This document shows positions 1-11,740 of a DNA stretch of 64,000 bases, piece by piece. The stretch is from Gnetum montanum (taxonomy: Eukaryota; Streptophyta; Gnetopsida; Gnetales; Gnetaceae), in NCBI GenBank assembly GCA_015680685.1, contig MNCI01019084.1:124001-188000 (forward strand), read 5' to 3'. A program made the translations under genes and the position numbers. Positions within the stretch are counted from its first letter, which is position 1; each line of letters opens with the position of its first letter. Under the pieces are notes generated by a model. That model ran no database searches and was not told the DNA's origin. It was given only the letters and a program-made list of their open reading frames with translations.

Positions 1-318
1 TGGTTGATCAAGAAATCGGTTGCTCATTTCACTTAGGCTAGATTAGATTTCCTTACCTTTTCCTCCTAGCTTAGCTTGGTTAATCTTACATTCCACTACC
101 TTTAGGAGTAGCGTTAGAATTAGGAACATATCATACACCTCATCTGGACTAAATCATATGTGACAAATACAATACTAGTCTAGGTGGGAAGACAGCGAAC
201 CGCAACCTAAGGATAACTGTCTAGGTGCCACAACTAGTCTGTCTACAGAGTTTGATAGGATCACGCATGCTATGCTTGTTTTGTATGGTTGAGTGTAGGG
301 GTATCTCACCACTCATCA
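1..318 (+). mobile_element. 3' end of a TGATG...CATCA LTR (truncated by window edge)
   Basis: The end motif ACTCATCA at 311-318 and the preceding TATGGTTGAGTGTAGGGGTA block recur at 7672-7697 and 3139-3163. They also occur, reverse-complemented, at the starts of the LTRs at 34034 and 49638. The body matches the reverse complement of 34034-34350 closely, for example the segment with ACTAGTCTAGGTGGGAAGA. No primer-binding site follows, so this is an LTR remnant abutting the tandem units rather than a working 5' LTR. Confidence 0.75.
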
Positions 319-2401
319 GAAACTATGTGGGAGTCTCTATGCCCAACATAGTCCCAATTTCTACCACAAAATCATAGTACCAGGTGAGGATGTAGTGATT
401 GCAATGGGTTTTGATGATTGCCAATGGAGATGGAAATCGGATAGGATTTGTAATTTCAATGGCAATGACAATTACATTGGGGTGTTTATGCCTAGTGTAG
501 TGCTAGTTTCTACTACTAAAAATGTAGTAGGGTTATAAACAGGTTTGATGGGTGATGGATGTGGTTACTAAAAATGGAAAAATTGGTATTACTGTTAATG
601 GTTGTGCCAATGGCAAGTGCTTGGAATGCAGAGTGTTCCCAATTTTTGTATACGATGCCAAAAATGCCAAAATTCAAAACCTAGAAATGGTGTTAATGTT
701 GGACTTTTATAGGTTAGGGTTGCCATTTTTGAGACTACCATTGATTGATGATAGATTAGTGTTAATTATGGGTTGCAACAATTACGATTACTAGCATAGT
801 TAGTCAACTACTGTCAGTGTCATTGCCATTTGTGGAAAGTTCAAAATGGACTACATCCTCCATTTACTATAAATAGTAAATAGACTTTTATGAATACACT
901 AGTGGTGCTTTGGCTATGTTGGTAGTGATCAATGGTCACCTATTAGCGTAGTTGATTATCTAATGCCAATGTAGTTAGTCATCTATTACAAGTGTAGTTG
1001 ATATTTGTGGTAAGTCTAGAATGGGCTACATCCACAAAACCCATCCATTTACTATAAATAGTAAACAAGCTTTTGTAACTACATTGAAGAGTTTGGAAAT
1101 GGAAAAAGTTGTGGCAAGCGGAAAGATGGATGAAAACTATAGAAATGGTAAAACCTATTGTTAAAAGTATTGTTTACATTAGTTGTTGTTACATTGGGAT
1201 GACTATAGTTGTTGTTTAAGAAACAGCATCCCAAGAATTCCAACATTGCACTTATGCTTGGTCTTAGTGGTGACTATGCTGACTACTGTAGCTACAGTGG
1301 CTATAGTAGCTATTGTAGCTACTAAGCCTACTAAAAATGTCTCCAATGTAGTTGGGCTATACCCCTACAAAAACCCATGGAAATGCCAATTTTAGTCATT
1401 TCCAAGGCATTTTTAGCCTTCCGAAGCCTAGATATAGACATTAGGTATTCTTTTTCACTGAGGAAGTAAGGCAATAACAACTTTTAAAGCATTTTTTAGC
1501 CTTTAAAACTTGAAATATGAAAGATTGTAGCTTATGTACTACATATCTTACATTTACAAGGAAACTTTGCCTCAACCTAAAAACTATTGGTGCTAGAAAT
1601 CTTAGTTGTTGGAATGGGGAAACTGAAAGATCCATGCACAAGAATAGTCTTTACCCTGAATCCCAAGGGCCTCTGCGAAAATAGGATTTGGGGTACCTAG
1701 ATGGTCTTTTCGATCACCTAGGGATGTATGGAATGTCAAACAGGAATGGTTTCAAAAGTCTAAATTTAAATGGCAATGCAGATAGAAATGGCCTATTGAG
1801 AACATAAACAGAAATGGCTCACTAAAAATGTAGATCGGAATAGCCTACTAAAAATGGAAATAGAAAATCAAATTACATTTATAGAAATAAACATAGAAAA
1901 GGAAACCAAAATCAAAATTTTCACAACATAAACCATCAAATTTATAAGAGAATATAAATAAATATTGAGTTAACAATGTATAGGTATGTGTCAAGGGCAC
2001 AAGAAGTTTCTTGTCAAAGCTTCAAGTCCCTTGGAGAAGGTTGCCTCCATGATTTGATTTCATCCTAGTTTTAGCCTACTATAATTTTTCATTAGATTCT
2101 ACCAAATCTACTATGTGGGGATGGGATTGGCATTATGCATTTGGAGTAATGGAAACTATGTGGAAGTCTCTATACCCAACATAGTCCTAGTTTCTAGCAC
2201 CAAATGGCACTACTAAGTGAGGATGTGATGACTACAATGCGTTTTGATGACTGCTAATGGAGATGAAAATGGAATAGGGTTTGCACTTTCAGTGGCAATG
2301 ATAATTACATGCGGGTGTTTATGTCTAGTGTCGTACTAGTTTCTACTACTAAAAATGTAGTTGGACTACAAATAGGTTTGATGAATGATGGATATGATTA
2401 C
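319..2401 (+). repeat. Tandem repeat units 1 and start of 2 (about 1.8 kb unit)
   Basis: The segment beginning GAAACTATGTGGGAGTCTCT at 319 recurs at about 2147 and 9348. The segment with GATGGATGTGGTTACTAAAA at 552 recurs at 7705 and, diverged, at about 9590. Sequence 545-2400 is therefore a near-duplicate of 7698-9598. Unit 2 is interrupted at 2401 by an LTR element. No protein family was recognised: short frames such as 552-794 and 1183-1395 are reproduced with the repeat but are not conserved as codons. Each unit carries two TATA-like palindromes (see 1048-1065) and TAGTTGGTCATCTACTA motifs. It may be an LTR or the long 3' region of a Tat-type element; I cannot tell which. Confidence 0.8.
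1048..1065 (+). repeat. TATA-like palindrome TTTACTAT-AA-ATAGTAAA
   Basis: Perfect inverted repeat with 8-bp arms around two bases, containing TATAAATA. The same 18 bases occur at 863-880, 8209-8226 and 10175-10192, with a one-base variant at about 8022. All lie in equivalent positions of the tandem units, followed in most copies by AAGCTTTTG. It could be a core promoter or a hairpin; no transcript is shown here. Confidence 0.6.
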
Positions 2402-3163
2402 TGATGAGCCATGATATCGCAGCTCATCGTAATGTCTATAAATAAGAGGCGGCTTTCCCTATTTTAGATACTTAGACTTAGACTGTAGCCAAACTATAGT
2501 AGTTTTACCATTCCAGAGTTAGAATAATTTCCATGTGCCCGCAATAGGAGTCTTAAAGTGAATGAATCTTTATTTGAGAAAATTATACCTGAGCACACAT
2601 TTGTGTACGACAATAAAGAAGAACTTTCTGAGAAACCTTGTAGCATGTGGACTAAGCTAAATAGGATTTAATTATTGTTAAATGTTTAAATTATTTCCTA
2701 GATAATCAATATCTCTTAACCCTTGAATCTCCTAGTTAAGTGCATTCAGTAGGACCACTTTGAGCACGTGTGTAACACTTGGTAACCTAGTAATGAGTAG
2801 CATTTGGTAATCCTAGCAGTGTTGCACTAGTTCAGGGTGTGTGGAGTAAGTGGGAATAGATACTAGTGCTAGAACAATTAGAACTTAGTTAGTGAATAGT
2901 TAATGAAGGTTAGTCATTTAGTTTTCTTCACCTTTCCCTATTAGCATAGACATTAAAAAGATAAAAGATATAAAAATCATATACCTCAAGCTTACTTAAC
3001 CATACAATCGTGACAATACAAGTAAGTTTGGGAAGATAGTGATTGATTAACCTTAAGTGTTCCATTAAGGTGCATAAGCACTTAGTCCTTGGAGTTTGAC
3101 CGGATCACACGTGAGACGCTCGTATTCGTATGGTTGAGCGTATGGGTACCTCACCACTCATCA
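2402..3163 (+). mobile_element. 5' LTR of gag-protease element 1
   Basis: The LTR runs from TGATGAGCC to CTCATCA, giving 5-bp TGATG/CATCA terminal inverted repeats, 762 bp. A GATATC box follows the start and a TATA box sits at 2437-2444, so U3 is only about 35 bp long here. A primer-binding site follows directly at 3164. The LTR is shorter than its relatives (826-869 bp), mainly because most of the GATATC array is missing. Confidence 0.85.
2437..2444 (+). promoter_or_regulatory. LTR TATA box
   Basis: TATAAATA within CTATAAATAAGAGGC. The same context appears in the minus-strand LTRs at 44137-44144 and 50357-50364, which marks the U3/R boundary of this family. Confidence 0.7.
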
Positions 3164-3184
3164 TTGGCACCATTGCCAGGAACT
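3164..3184 (+). other. Primer-binding site, tRNA-Asp-like
   Basis: TTGGCACCATTGCCAGGAAC directly follows the LTR end. It matches the TGGCGCC...TTGCCGGGGA form known for plant Athila/Tat-type elements primed by tRNA-Asp, with CG to CA changes. The relative at 49618-49637 reads TTGGTGCCATTTCCGGAG. Confidence 0.7.
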
Positions 3185-3304
3185 TGTTTGTGTGCTACAT
3201 AGAACATAGGAGATCATTCATATTGTTGGAACGCTAGAACGAACCCTTAGGGTTGATAAAAAAAAAATAAGACTATGGTAATTAGCACACTGAAAAAGAG
3301 AAAA

Positions 3305-5643
3305 ATGTCTTCTTCTTTGCAGAAAATCACTTCATCACCTAGAACCAACACAAGAGATAGTTAGCAGCACAACACACATAACCAAGATCTACCAATTCCT
3401 CAACAATTCCATGTGGTATATATTCATCATGATGAATATGTACTCGAGTTTACCTTTATTCTCCATCAAGATGAACAATTGCGTTGAAGAGACTTGGAGG
3501 GTAACATAGTGTTGCCTCCAAATCGAGAAATCCCCAACATGCTCCTTTGTGCTCTTGCATGAATAGACATATTACAGTTGTATGCAGAATACGTTGCATG
3601 TAATTATGACACAAGGGATTACCATCCCACAGAAGCACAACATCATAGCGACTTGCAATAGGAGAGATACTATACATCATTGAAGGGTAAATGACCGCAT
3701 AACACTCCACCTATCTTAAGGGAAATTGAGGGTGGTGAACCTATTTCAATAGGTTCTCCACAAAATGATATTCCCCCTCCTAATGATGGTCAAGAGGTGG
3801 TGTATCATAACCTCCTCTCTACGATTCACAATCCTGGTTCTAATCCCCACAAACACCAAGTGTTCAACAAGGGAACACAAACACATGACAAGGGTGGGCA
3901 GTCTGATTGTAATCACAATCAGGGCCAAGACCACCAAAGAGAATGTAGGAAACATTATCATGGTGATGGTTCTCCTTCCTCTTCACCTTCATTGTCACAT
4001 TCACCCTCTCCTTCAGTATTAGGGCTTCGTCATAAGGAACCTAACCATGAGGATAAGGGTAAATAGAGTGAGATACCTCGATGTGAGAGTCGAGAGAGAG
4101 GACGAGGGCACTCTAGAGAATCACGGCATGAAAGAAGGGAGAGTAGGGAACCGCATAGACATCATAGATGCTATGAACGAAATGACCTCAAAGAACCCCT
4201 ACTCACAACTCGAAGCATGTTATATATCACAGAGGTTGTAAGAATTCACACAAGCCACCAAAAAGATAGTAGGATCAGGAGGTTAGACATGATTAATATC
4301 CCATGATTTGAGGGGAGATACAACGCTGATCCTCAAAATCATTTACAAGAATTTCACGATGCATGTTCCTTGTAGAACATTGAGAACAAATGACAAAAGC
4401 TAAAGTTTTTCCCAAGGACACTAGTAAAAGAAGCGGAAAGTTGGTATTAGTCCTTAGAACTAAAGTCCATTCGAAGGTGGAGTACGATGCTAGAATTGTT
4501 TACTGATAAGTTTCAAATGTACTCCTGAGTGTCCAACCTATGAAAGAAAATCCAAGGATGGAAGCAGGGAAGTCATGAACCCTTGGATGCTGCCATGGGC
4601 TGATATTATGCACTGTTATATCGTTGCTCGGGCCATGGCTACTCGTAGTAAGATCAACTATGCCATCTCGTAGATGGACTTAGGCATGAAACTAGGAGAA
4701 CCCTTGGAACGTATGCCCAAGGAAGATTATCATAGCTTAGGTCCCATTAGGTTCATAGATTGCTAGAGTAAGTAGCCAAGGAAGAAGGAGAGCTACGTAA
4801 GAGAGAAAGTGTGGAGGAGTACAACTGAGATCCTTCCCTCCGAAAAAGGAGAGTAAGATTCTGTGAGGAGGATGAAGAGTCATCACTCATAGAGATGATG
4901 AATAGGAAAACCTTGCCATTCTAAATATTAACAATAGAAGTGTTGCTAAAGGTAGATCAGATGTGGGACTCCCTAGATAGTAGATTTGAAACTGTTCTTA
5001 AAATTGTAAAGGAGTCTAAGGAGCGAGGTAGTGACTATGACAAAAAGAAAAAGAGGGAATTGGACCATGCATGTAACAAAGGTAAGGGTAAAATGGACAT
5101 CACCAAAGAGGTTGTGAATTCTAATACAGACAATGACATTGGATGTGAGATATGCCAATATGACCATCCTAAGGGATTTTGTCCAATAATCTCACACCTA
5201 CAAGAGTTTGGGGTCTATGCACTTAACCCACGACTTAACAAACATCAAACACCCTCATGGTTACCTTATCCACAAGGTAACCCAAGGTAGTTCCACCAAC
5301 CTTTAACATATTACCCAAGTGGAACTCTGCCACAACCTATTAAGCAACACTAGCAGTGGCAATACCCACAGTCATGGGGGATACCACCACCAAGGAAAAA
5401 TACCCTTACCAGAAATCAAATCCATATGGCTATTATGTGCAACAACCATTCTCTCCACATGACTCTATTGGTCATGTGACACCACAACATCACTACCAAG
5501 CTCAAGAGTATTTTTGGACTTCTTTTCCTGGGAGAGACAACCCACAAACGTACCATCCTCCAAACCCATCCGCAACTCTCACACCGATAGCTCCATTACC
5601 ATCCACTCCAGCAATGCAAGGGGAACTTCCCACTCAACCGTAG
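3305..5643 (+). pseudogene. Ty3/gypsy gag, decayed (element 1)
   Basis: Begins MSSS at 3305, 121 bp after the primer-binding site. Similarity to the minus-strand gag starting at 49494 runs through its length: an N-terminal block with PNMLLCALA near 3535, an SPSLSHSPSPS-rich linker near 4000, the capsid-like block FHDAC at about 4355 to LFTDKFQ at about 4500, a Lys-rich coil (4940-5130), a CCHC-like knuckle CEICQYDHPKGFC near 5144, and a Pro/Gln-rich tail. Many in-frame stops break it, so no full Gag can be made. Gag would form the particle that packages element RNA. The family identity rests on the domain order and on the linked protease. Confidence 0.75.
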
Positions 5644-5835
5644 CAATGCAATGCTATGAGAGCTATAAACCTTCAATCTGCTATTGGTTCTAACAACTAT
5701 ACAAAGAGAAGACCTTTCTTCAAAACCAACATCCCAACCAAGCTCTCACAACCACAAGCGGTTGAGCCTCTGAATGCTTCTCCATCAAATAAGGCTTTAG
5801 AGCTCCCTTCAAACCAAAAATAGAGCTCAACGCAC

Positions 5836-6560
5836 ATGGTTATGTTAACACATGTCTTCAATGACTGGATTAAGAAGGGCCACCTTCCCAGGAAATTCTC
5901 TAAGCCTGGAAGCCCTTTAATCTATCTCCAAGTTGCTGGGAATGAACCATGTAAAGCTCTTCTGGACTCAGGTTCCAGAGTCAACTTCATATCACAAGAG
6001 ATGTATAAAGCTTGGAACCTACCTCCACTAAAGAAGAGAAATATTTGCTTAGAGTTGGCTGACTAGTCCATCACTGTTCCCTTGGGATTGGTGGAGGACA
6101 TTGTTACCACTGTGTGTGGGTGGTCATACCCAACTGATTTCCTAGTCATACAAGTAAATAATGACAAAGGGGACTTCCCAATAATAATGGGAAGGACATG
6201 GCTAATTACCATAAATGCATGCCTAGGAATTCATGATCTTTCCCTTAGAAATATCTAAGGAAAATACTTTTGGAAAGATTGAGAGGAAGAAAATTCCATG
6301 CATCACATATAGTGATACAGGATGTGATTATGTACAAGAATGTTCAACATTTCTTGCATGCAATTGGTGTGCCCAAGAAATTAACATAGACAAATGCCTG
6401 TATGTAGCAACCACACAACAAGAAGGAACCCAGTGGTTGATAGCTGATTAGGAGAGCAACTCACCAACATGCATGGAACTAACTAGGGGAACAACTTGCA
6501 CCCACGTTGAAAGCATAGATGCACTGAAGCAAGAGTGTCATCAACTTCTAATGCTTAACC
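5836..6560 (+). pseudogene. Retropepsin-type aspartic protease, decayed (element 1)
   Basis: The frame contains the active-site motif LLDSGS (Asp-Ser-Gly) at about 5960-5976 and the second conserved block IIMGR-WL at about 6182-6202, as in Ty3/gypsy pepsin-like proteases. Stops separate the two halves at 6064 and about 6255. The frame continues through a Cys-rich tail to the motif TRGTT near 6485. Similarity to the minus-strand copy at 46295-46900 stops at about 6580, and no reverse transcriptase follows. The protease would process Gag-Pol. Confidence 0.75.
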
Positions 6561-6579
6561 TAAAAACATTAATAGTGAA

Positions 6580-7290
6580 ATTAACTATTTTATTCGGTAA
6601 CACGTTCATGTGCTTCCATAAATTTAAATGGATAATAATTCTAACAACTTTTGAAATTAGCTATTTTACTCAGTTAAATGTTCATGAGCTTTCTTAAATT
6701 TTACAGCTTTTGAAACTTTGTAAAAAAAAATGTTCTCTTTAGTTGAAAGTATGTATGTCAAATTGATTTTCTAAAATACGTTCAACTAATTTGCCTTTCC
6801 ATTTCCTAAAACTAATACTTGTAGATTAGTAATCTATAAAAAAGTTAATTTATAAAATCGAAGTATGATAAAAATTATCCTTATGAATGTAAAACTGTAA
6901 ATAAACAAAAATAAAATAAAAAATATTTTTTTGATTTATGGGTATTTTTTAAAAAGGATACCATAAAAATAACAAACAAAAATATTTAGCAAGCATCTAG
7001 AAACAATATGTATCAAAATGATTTACAAGCTTCTACAACTTAAGGATTACAATAACCTTTAGTAAAATGAAATGAAACTAAATGAAGCATTATTACATCT
7101 AAAGATCCATAGGATCTATTGGATAGATATTACATTTTCATGAAAAATAAAGAGACTACAAACTAACCAAGTACCAATGGGGTCATCAAAAACAAATCAT
7201 ACAAGTCTTTTGTTGTAACATTATAATTATGTCTTAAATAGCTAGTCACAACATAAGAAAGAAACACATGTAACTTAGTTGCTTGATTAG
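6580..7290 (+). other. AT-rich non-coding spacer
   Basis: Poly-A/T-rich stretch (for example 6890-6960) with no ORF of recognisable family. It occupies the place where RT, RNase H and integrase would be expected in an autonomous element. Confidence 0.5.
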
Positions 7291-7515
7291 TTAGGTGAAT
7301 ATAATTAGGATTTTGCTCCACATCCTTCTAAGAGATAGTTCATTTTCTTAACAATTTCTCCTTTGAAAATACTAAACATGGTCTTGCATATCCTCAAGAA
7401 TTGCTTTAGAGAATTTGTCTTGCCTTGAGATATAAAAGTTATAAGTATATGTATTGAATTGACACTAGGCTTTTGCTTCTAAAGGTAATAAGTCACATTC
7501 ACATAATAAGTCACA
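7290..7515 (-). pseudogene. LINE C-terminal fragment
   Basis: The reverse strand shares TGTGAATGTGACTTATTACC and the following CAATTCA-TACATATA block with the LINE fragment at 38560-39200. The readable frame contains ISRQDKFSKAILEDMQDH. It is a short 3' remnant, probably the sequence into which the neighbouring LTR fragment was joined. Confidence 0.45.
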
Positions 7516-7697
7516 TTCACTCTGGACTAAACCATACATGACAAAGCTAATACTAGTCTAGGTGGGAAGATAGCGAATTGCGATCTACAAGTAACTTTCT
7601 AGATACCACAATTAGCCCATCTGCAGAGATCAACTAGACCATGCGTGAAACACTTGTATTCGTATGGTTGAGTGTAGGGGTATCTTGCCACTCATCA
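7516..7697 (+). mobile_element. LTR 3'-end fragment
   Basis: Resembles 145-318 (TGGACTAAACCATACATGAC, CTAGGTGGGAAGA, then CACTCATCA) more than the LTR at 2402-3163. It is therefore not a clean 3' LTR partner of element 1. The flank after it (7698) does not repeat the ATTAC found before 2402, so the junction is recombinant. Confidence 0.65.
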
Positions 7698-10600
7698 ATG
7701 GGTGATGGATGTGGTTACTAAAAATGGGAAAATTGGTATTACTATTAATGGTTGTGCCAATGCCAAGTGCTTCGAATGCAGAGTGTTCTCAATTTTTGTA
7801 TAAGATGTCAAAAATGCAAAAATTCAAAAACCTAGAAATGGTGTTAATGTTGGACTTTTATAGGTTAAGGTTGCCATTTTTGAGACTACCATTGATTGAT
7901 GATAGATTAGTGTTAATTATGGGGTGAAAAAATTACTATTACCAACATATTCAGTCAACTACTGTCAGTGTAGTTGCCATTTGTGGAAAGTTCAAAATGG
8001 ACTACATCCACAAAACCCATCCATTTATTATAAATAGTAAATAGAATTTTATGAATACACTAGTGGTGCTTTGGCTATGTTGGCAGCGATCAATGGTCAC
8101 CTATCAATGTAGTTGGTTTTCTACTACCAATGTAGTTAGTCATCTACTACAAGTGTAGTTGATATTTGTGGTAAGTCCAGAATGGGCTACATCCGCAAAA
8201 CCCATCCATTTACTATAAATAGTAAACAAGCTTTTGTAACTACATTAAAGAGTTTCAAAATGGAAAAAGTGGTGGCAGGCAGAAACATGGATGGAAACTA
8301 TAGAAATGGTAAAACCTGCTGTGAAAGGTATTGTTTACATTGGTTGTTGTTACATTGGGATGACTATTGTTGTTGTTGTTTAAGAAACAACATCCCAAAA
8401 ATTCCAACGTTGCACTTATGCTTTGTCTTAGTGGTGACTATGCTAACTATTGTAGCTATAGTGGCTACAATAGCTATTATAGCTACTAAGCCTACTGAAC
8501 ATGTCTCCAACGTAGTTGGGGATATACCCCTACAAAAACCCATGGATATGCCAATTTTAGTCATTTACAAGGCATTTTTAGCCTTCCCAAGCCTAGATAT
8601 AGACATTAGGTATTCTTTTTCACTAAGGAAGTAAGGAAATAACAACTTTTAAAGCATTTTTTAGCCTTTAAAACTTGAAATATGAAAGACTGTAACTTAT
8701 GTGCTACATATCTTACATTTACAAGGAAACTTTGCCTCAACCTAAAAACTATTGGTGCTAGAAATCTTAGTTGTTGGAATGGGGAAACTGAAAGATCCAA
8801 GCACTAGAATAGTCTTAACCCTGAATCCCATGGGCCTCTGTGAAAATAGGATTTGGGGTACCCTAGATGGTTTTGTCGATCACCCAAGAATGTATGGAAT
8901 GTCAAACAAGAATGGTTTCAAAATTATAAATTTAAATGGAAATGTAGATAGAAATGGCCTACTGAGGATGGCCTACTGAGAACATAGACAGAAATGGCCT
9001 ACTAAAAATTTCTGCCTACTAAAAATGTAGATTGAAATAGCCTACTAAAAATGGAAATAGAAAATCAAATTACAGTTATAGAAATAAACATAGAAAAGGA
9101 AACCAAAATCAAAATTTTCACAACATAAACCATCAAATTTATAAGAGAATATAAATAAATATTGAGTTAATAGTGTATAGGTATGTGTCAAGGGCACAGG
9201 AAGTTTCTTGTCAAAGCTTGAAGTCCCTTGGAGAAGGTGGCCTCCATGATTCGGTTTCTTCCTAGTTTTAGCCTACTATAATTTTTCATTAGTTTCTACC
9301 AAATTTACTACGTGGGGATGGGATTGGCGTTACAAATTTGGAGCAATGGAAACTATGTGGGAGTCTCTGTTCCCAACATAGTCCTAGTTTCTACCACCAA
9401 ATGGCACTACTAAGTGAGGATGTGATGACTACAATGGGTTTTGATGACTACTAATGGAGATGAAAATGGAATAGGGTTTGCAATTTCAATGGAAATGAAA
9501 ATTACATGGAGGTGTTTATGCCTAGCTTCATACTATTTTCTACTACTGAAAATGTAGTTGGATTGCAAATAGGTTTGATGAATGATGGATATGATTACTA
9601 AAAATGGGAAAAGTGGTATTATTGTCAATGGTTGTGACAATGCCAAGTGCTTAAAATTCAAAGTTTTTTTAATTCCTATATAAGATTCCAAAATCCCAAA
9701 ATTTAGAACTTGGAAATGGTGTCAACATTGGGTTTCTATAGGTTAGGGTTGCCATTTTTAGGATTTCCATTGATTACTGATAGATTGACATTGATTGTGG
9801 ATTACAATGGTTACTATTGCTAGCATAGTTAGTCAACTATTGTCAGTGTAGTTTCCATTTGTAGAAAGTCCAAACTGGAGTACACCCCAAAAATCCATCC
9901 ATTTATATAAATAGTGAATGGACTTTTATGACTATGCTAGTGATGCTTTGCCTATGTCGATAGTGGTCATTGGTCACCTATCAACATAGTTGGTTGTCTA
10001 TTGTTAGTGTAGTTGGCCATCTACTACTAGCGTAATTGGTCTACTACTAGCATATTTGGTCATCTACTACCAATGTAGTTGGTCATCTACTACCAACGTA
10101 GTTGGTCATCTACTACCAGCATAGTTGGTATTTGTGGTAAGTTTAGAATGAACTACATCCACAAAAATCACCTGTTTACTATAAATAGTAAAAAAAGCTT
10201 TTGTGACTACATTGAAGGCTCTAGAAATGCAAAAGATGATGGTAGGTGAAAAGATGAATGAAAATTGTAGACATGGTAAAACTTGTTATGAACAGTGCTA
10301 TTTACACTGGTCGTTGTTGCCTTGGAATGACTACACTGGTTATTGTTGAAGAAATGTCCATTCCAAAAATTCCAATATTACACTTTTGTTGGGTCTTAGT
10401 GGTGACTACACTGATTGTTGTAGCTATTCTGGCTACTGTAACTACTGAGCCTACTACAAATGGCTCCAACGTAGTTGATGCTATACCCCTACAAAAAACC
10501 ATGGAAAGGTTAATTTTAGCCATTTCTAAGGCATTTTTAGCCTTCCCAAGCCCATATATAAACATTTGATACCTCTTTTTACTTTGGAAGTGAGGCAATA

Positions 10601-10850
10601 ATAATTTTTGAAGCATTTTTTAGCCTCAAAAAAATTGAAATATGCAAGAGTGTAGCTTATGTACTACATATCTTACATTGACAATGAAACATTGCCTCAA
10701 GCTAAAAAATGGGATTTGCAACATGAATTTTGGTGGTGTTTCATTGATCCCTCTTTGTTGATGTCTAGAGGATTGACCTATGAGGCATCAATAAAGAATA
10801 CAAAACATCATTACAAGTTCATTAGCAACTTCTTCTATCTTTGCTTGATA
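7698..10850 (+). repeat. Tandem repeat units 2 (rest) and 3
   Basis: Sequence 7698-9346 is a close copy of 545-2145, including the Ala/Thr/Val-type repeat GTAGCTATAGTGGCTAC near 8450. Sequence 9347-10850 is a third, more diverged unit. Frames such as 8182-8634 and 10258-10569 keep partial similarity (LVVTML...KPTEHVSNVV and LVVTTL...TEPTTNGSNVV), but they contain shifts and no known domain. The plus/minus frame pairs over these stretches look like by-products of the repeat. Confidence 0.75.
9985..10135 (+). repeat. 23-bp minisatellite (GTTGGTCATCTACTACCAATGTA)n, degenerate
   Basis: At least five tandem copies of a 23-base unit with core GGTCATCTACTACCA. One or two copies sit at the matching place in the other units (about 940-1005 and 8100-8165), so the array expanded in unit 3 only. 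Confidence 0.75.
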
Positions 10851-11740
10851 CAGTAGTATGAACCCATGCTCAAGAGTGCTCATGATGATGAAGTGAAGCT
10901 ATGATGATGAAATAGTAATAAGGTCATGAAGAAATGATCATGAGGACAAATAAATATTGGTAAAATAGTTCAAGCTATGCACTTATGTTTAGATGTGTGG
11001 TTCAATCAAGAGATGTGTTTGAGGCACCAACACTTCACTCTAATATTTTCTTTGGCCACTTGGCAATGTACTCTTTACCAAGGTTAATTTTGATGTGGTC
11101 TTCCCATTGAGTGATCTATGTTACACTCAATGGACTTGGGCATTTTTCCATCAAAAAAGGTATATTACACTCGATGGAGTTAGTGTTTTTCTACTAAATG
11201 AGATGTGTTATATTCAAGTGGACTTGGAGGTGAAGCATAATGAAGGGATGCCATATGGTCATGATGCATGAGTGTCAGCATAGGTCAACATTGTTACTCA
11301 ATGTATGAAGGGTTATATTCATGCTACAGGGTTGGGGTCAAAGGAAATGACATTGAATAAGCACTCTTGGTACAACAAGAAAAATACACTGAATTTTGCA
11401 CATCAAGGCTATGTCATGACTTGTTGCCATGATGAGTTGTGCCCTTGTGATGGCTCTAGGCTTCATCCTGTAAACACAACTCTAAGATAACTAGAAAATT
11501 AGAGAGAAAAATCATGTTGTTACAATGAGCTACACTAGGCCATGAAGGATGATTTAGCAAATCTAGGCTACAATGAGCTACACTAGGCTACACTACCCAA
11601 GATCACATGTTGCCAATCAAAGGCCTTAGCAACTGGCATTGTCAATTTAAGGTCTTGGTAGGCCATTGTGCTAGTTTAGGATCATAGAAAATCATAGAGA
11701 TCAAGCTTACTTATTAATGGTCATCAATATCATGGCTTCT
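10851..11740. other. Non-coding stretch with short degenerate duplications
   Basis: Contains ATGATGATGAAGTGAAGC-type repeats (10885-10950), a loosely repeated TTACACTCAATGGACTTGG motif (11110-11235) and a direct repeat of ACAATGAGCTACACTAGGC at 11522 and 11570. No coding sequence was recognised. By position it would be the 3' untranslated region of the minus-strand pol that follows. Confidence 0.4.

Noticed and set aside
3746-4066. Overlapping 70-89-residue frames on both strands
   Set aside because: They lie in the gag linker; the gag frame explains the region and the others are shadows.
2402-7697. Reading 2402-7697 as one complete element with matching LTRs
   Set aside because: The right-hand LTR piece belongs to a different subgroup, is partial, and no target duplication is present.
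8182-8634. A 150-residue frame in a tandem unit, first considered as a small gene
   Set aside because: The corresponding frames at 1183-1395 and 10258-10569 are shifted or stopped, and no domain is seen.
9985-10135. Regular 23-bp repeats considered as a CRISPR-like array
   Set aside because: The units are contiguous with no unique spacers, in plant repeat DNA; it is a minisatellite.
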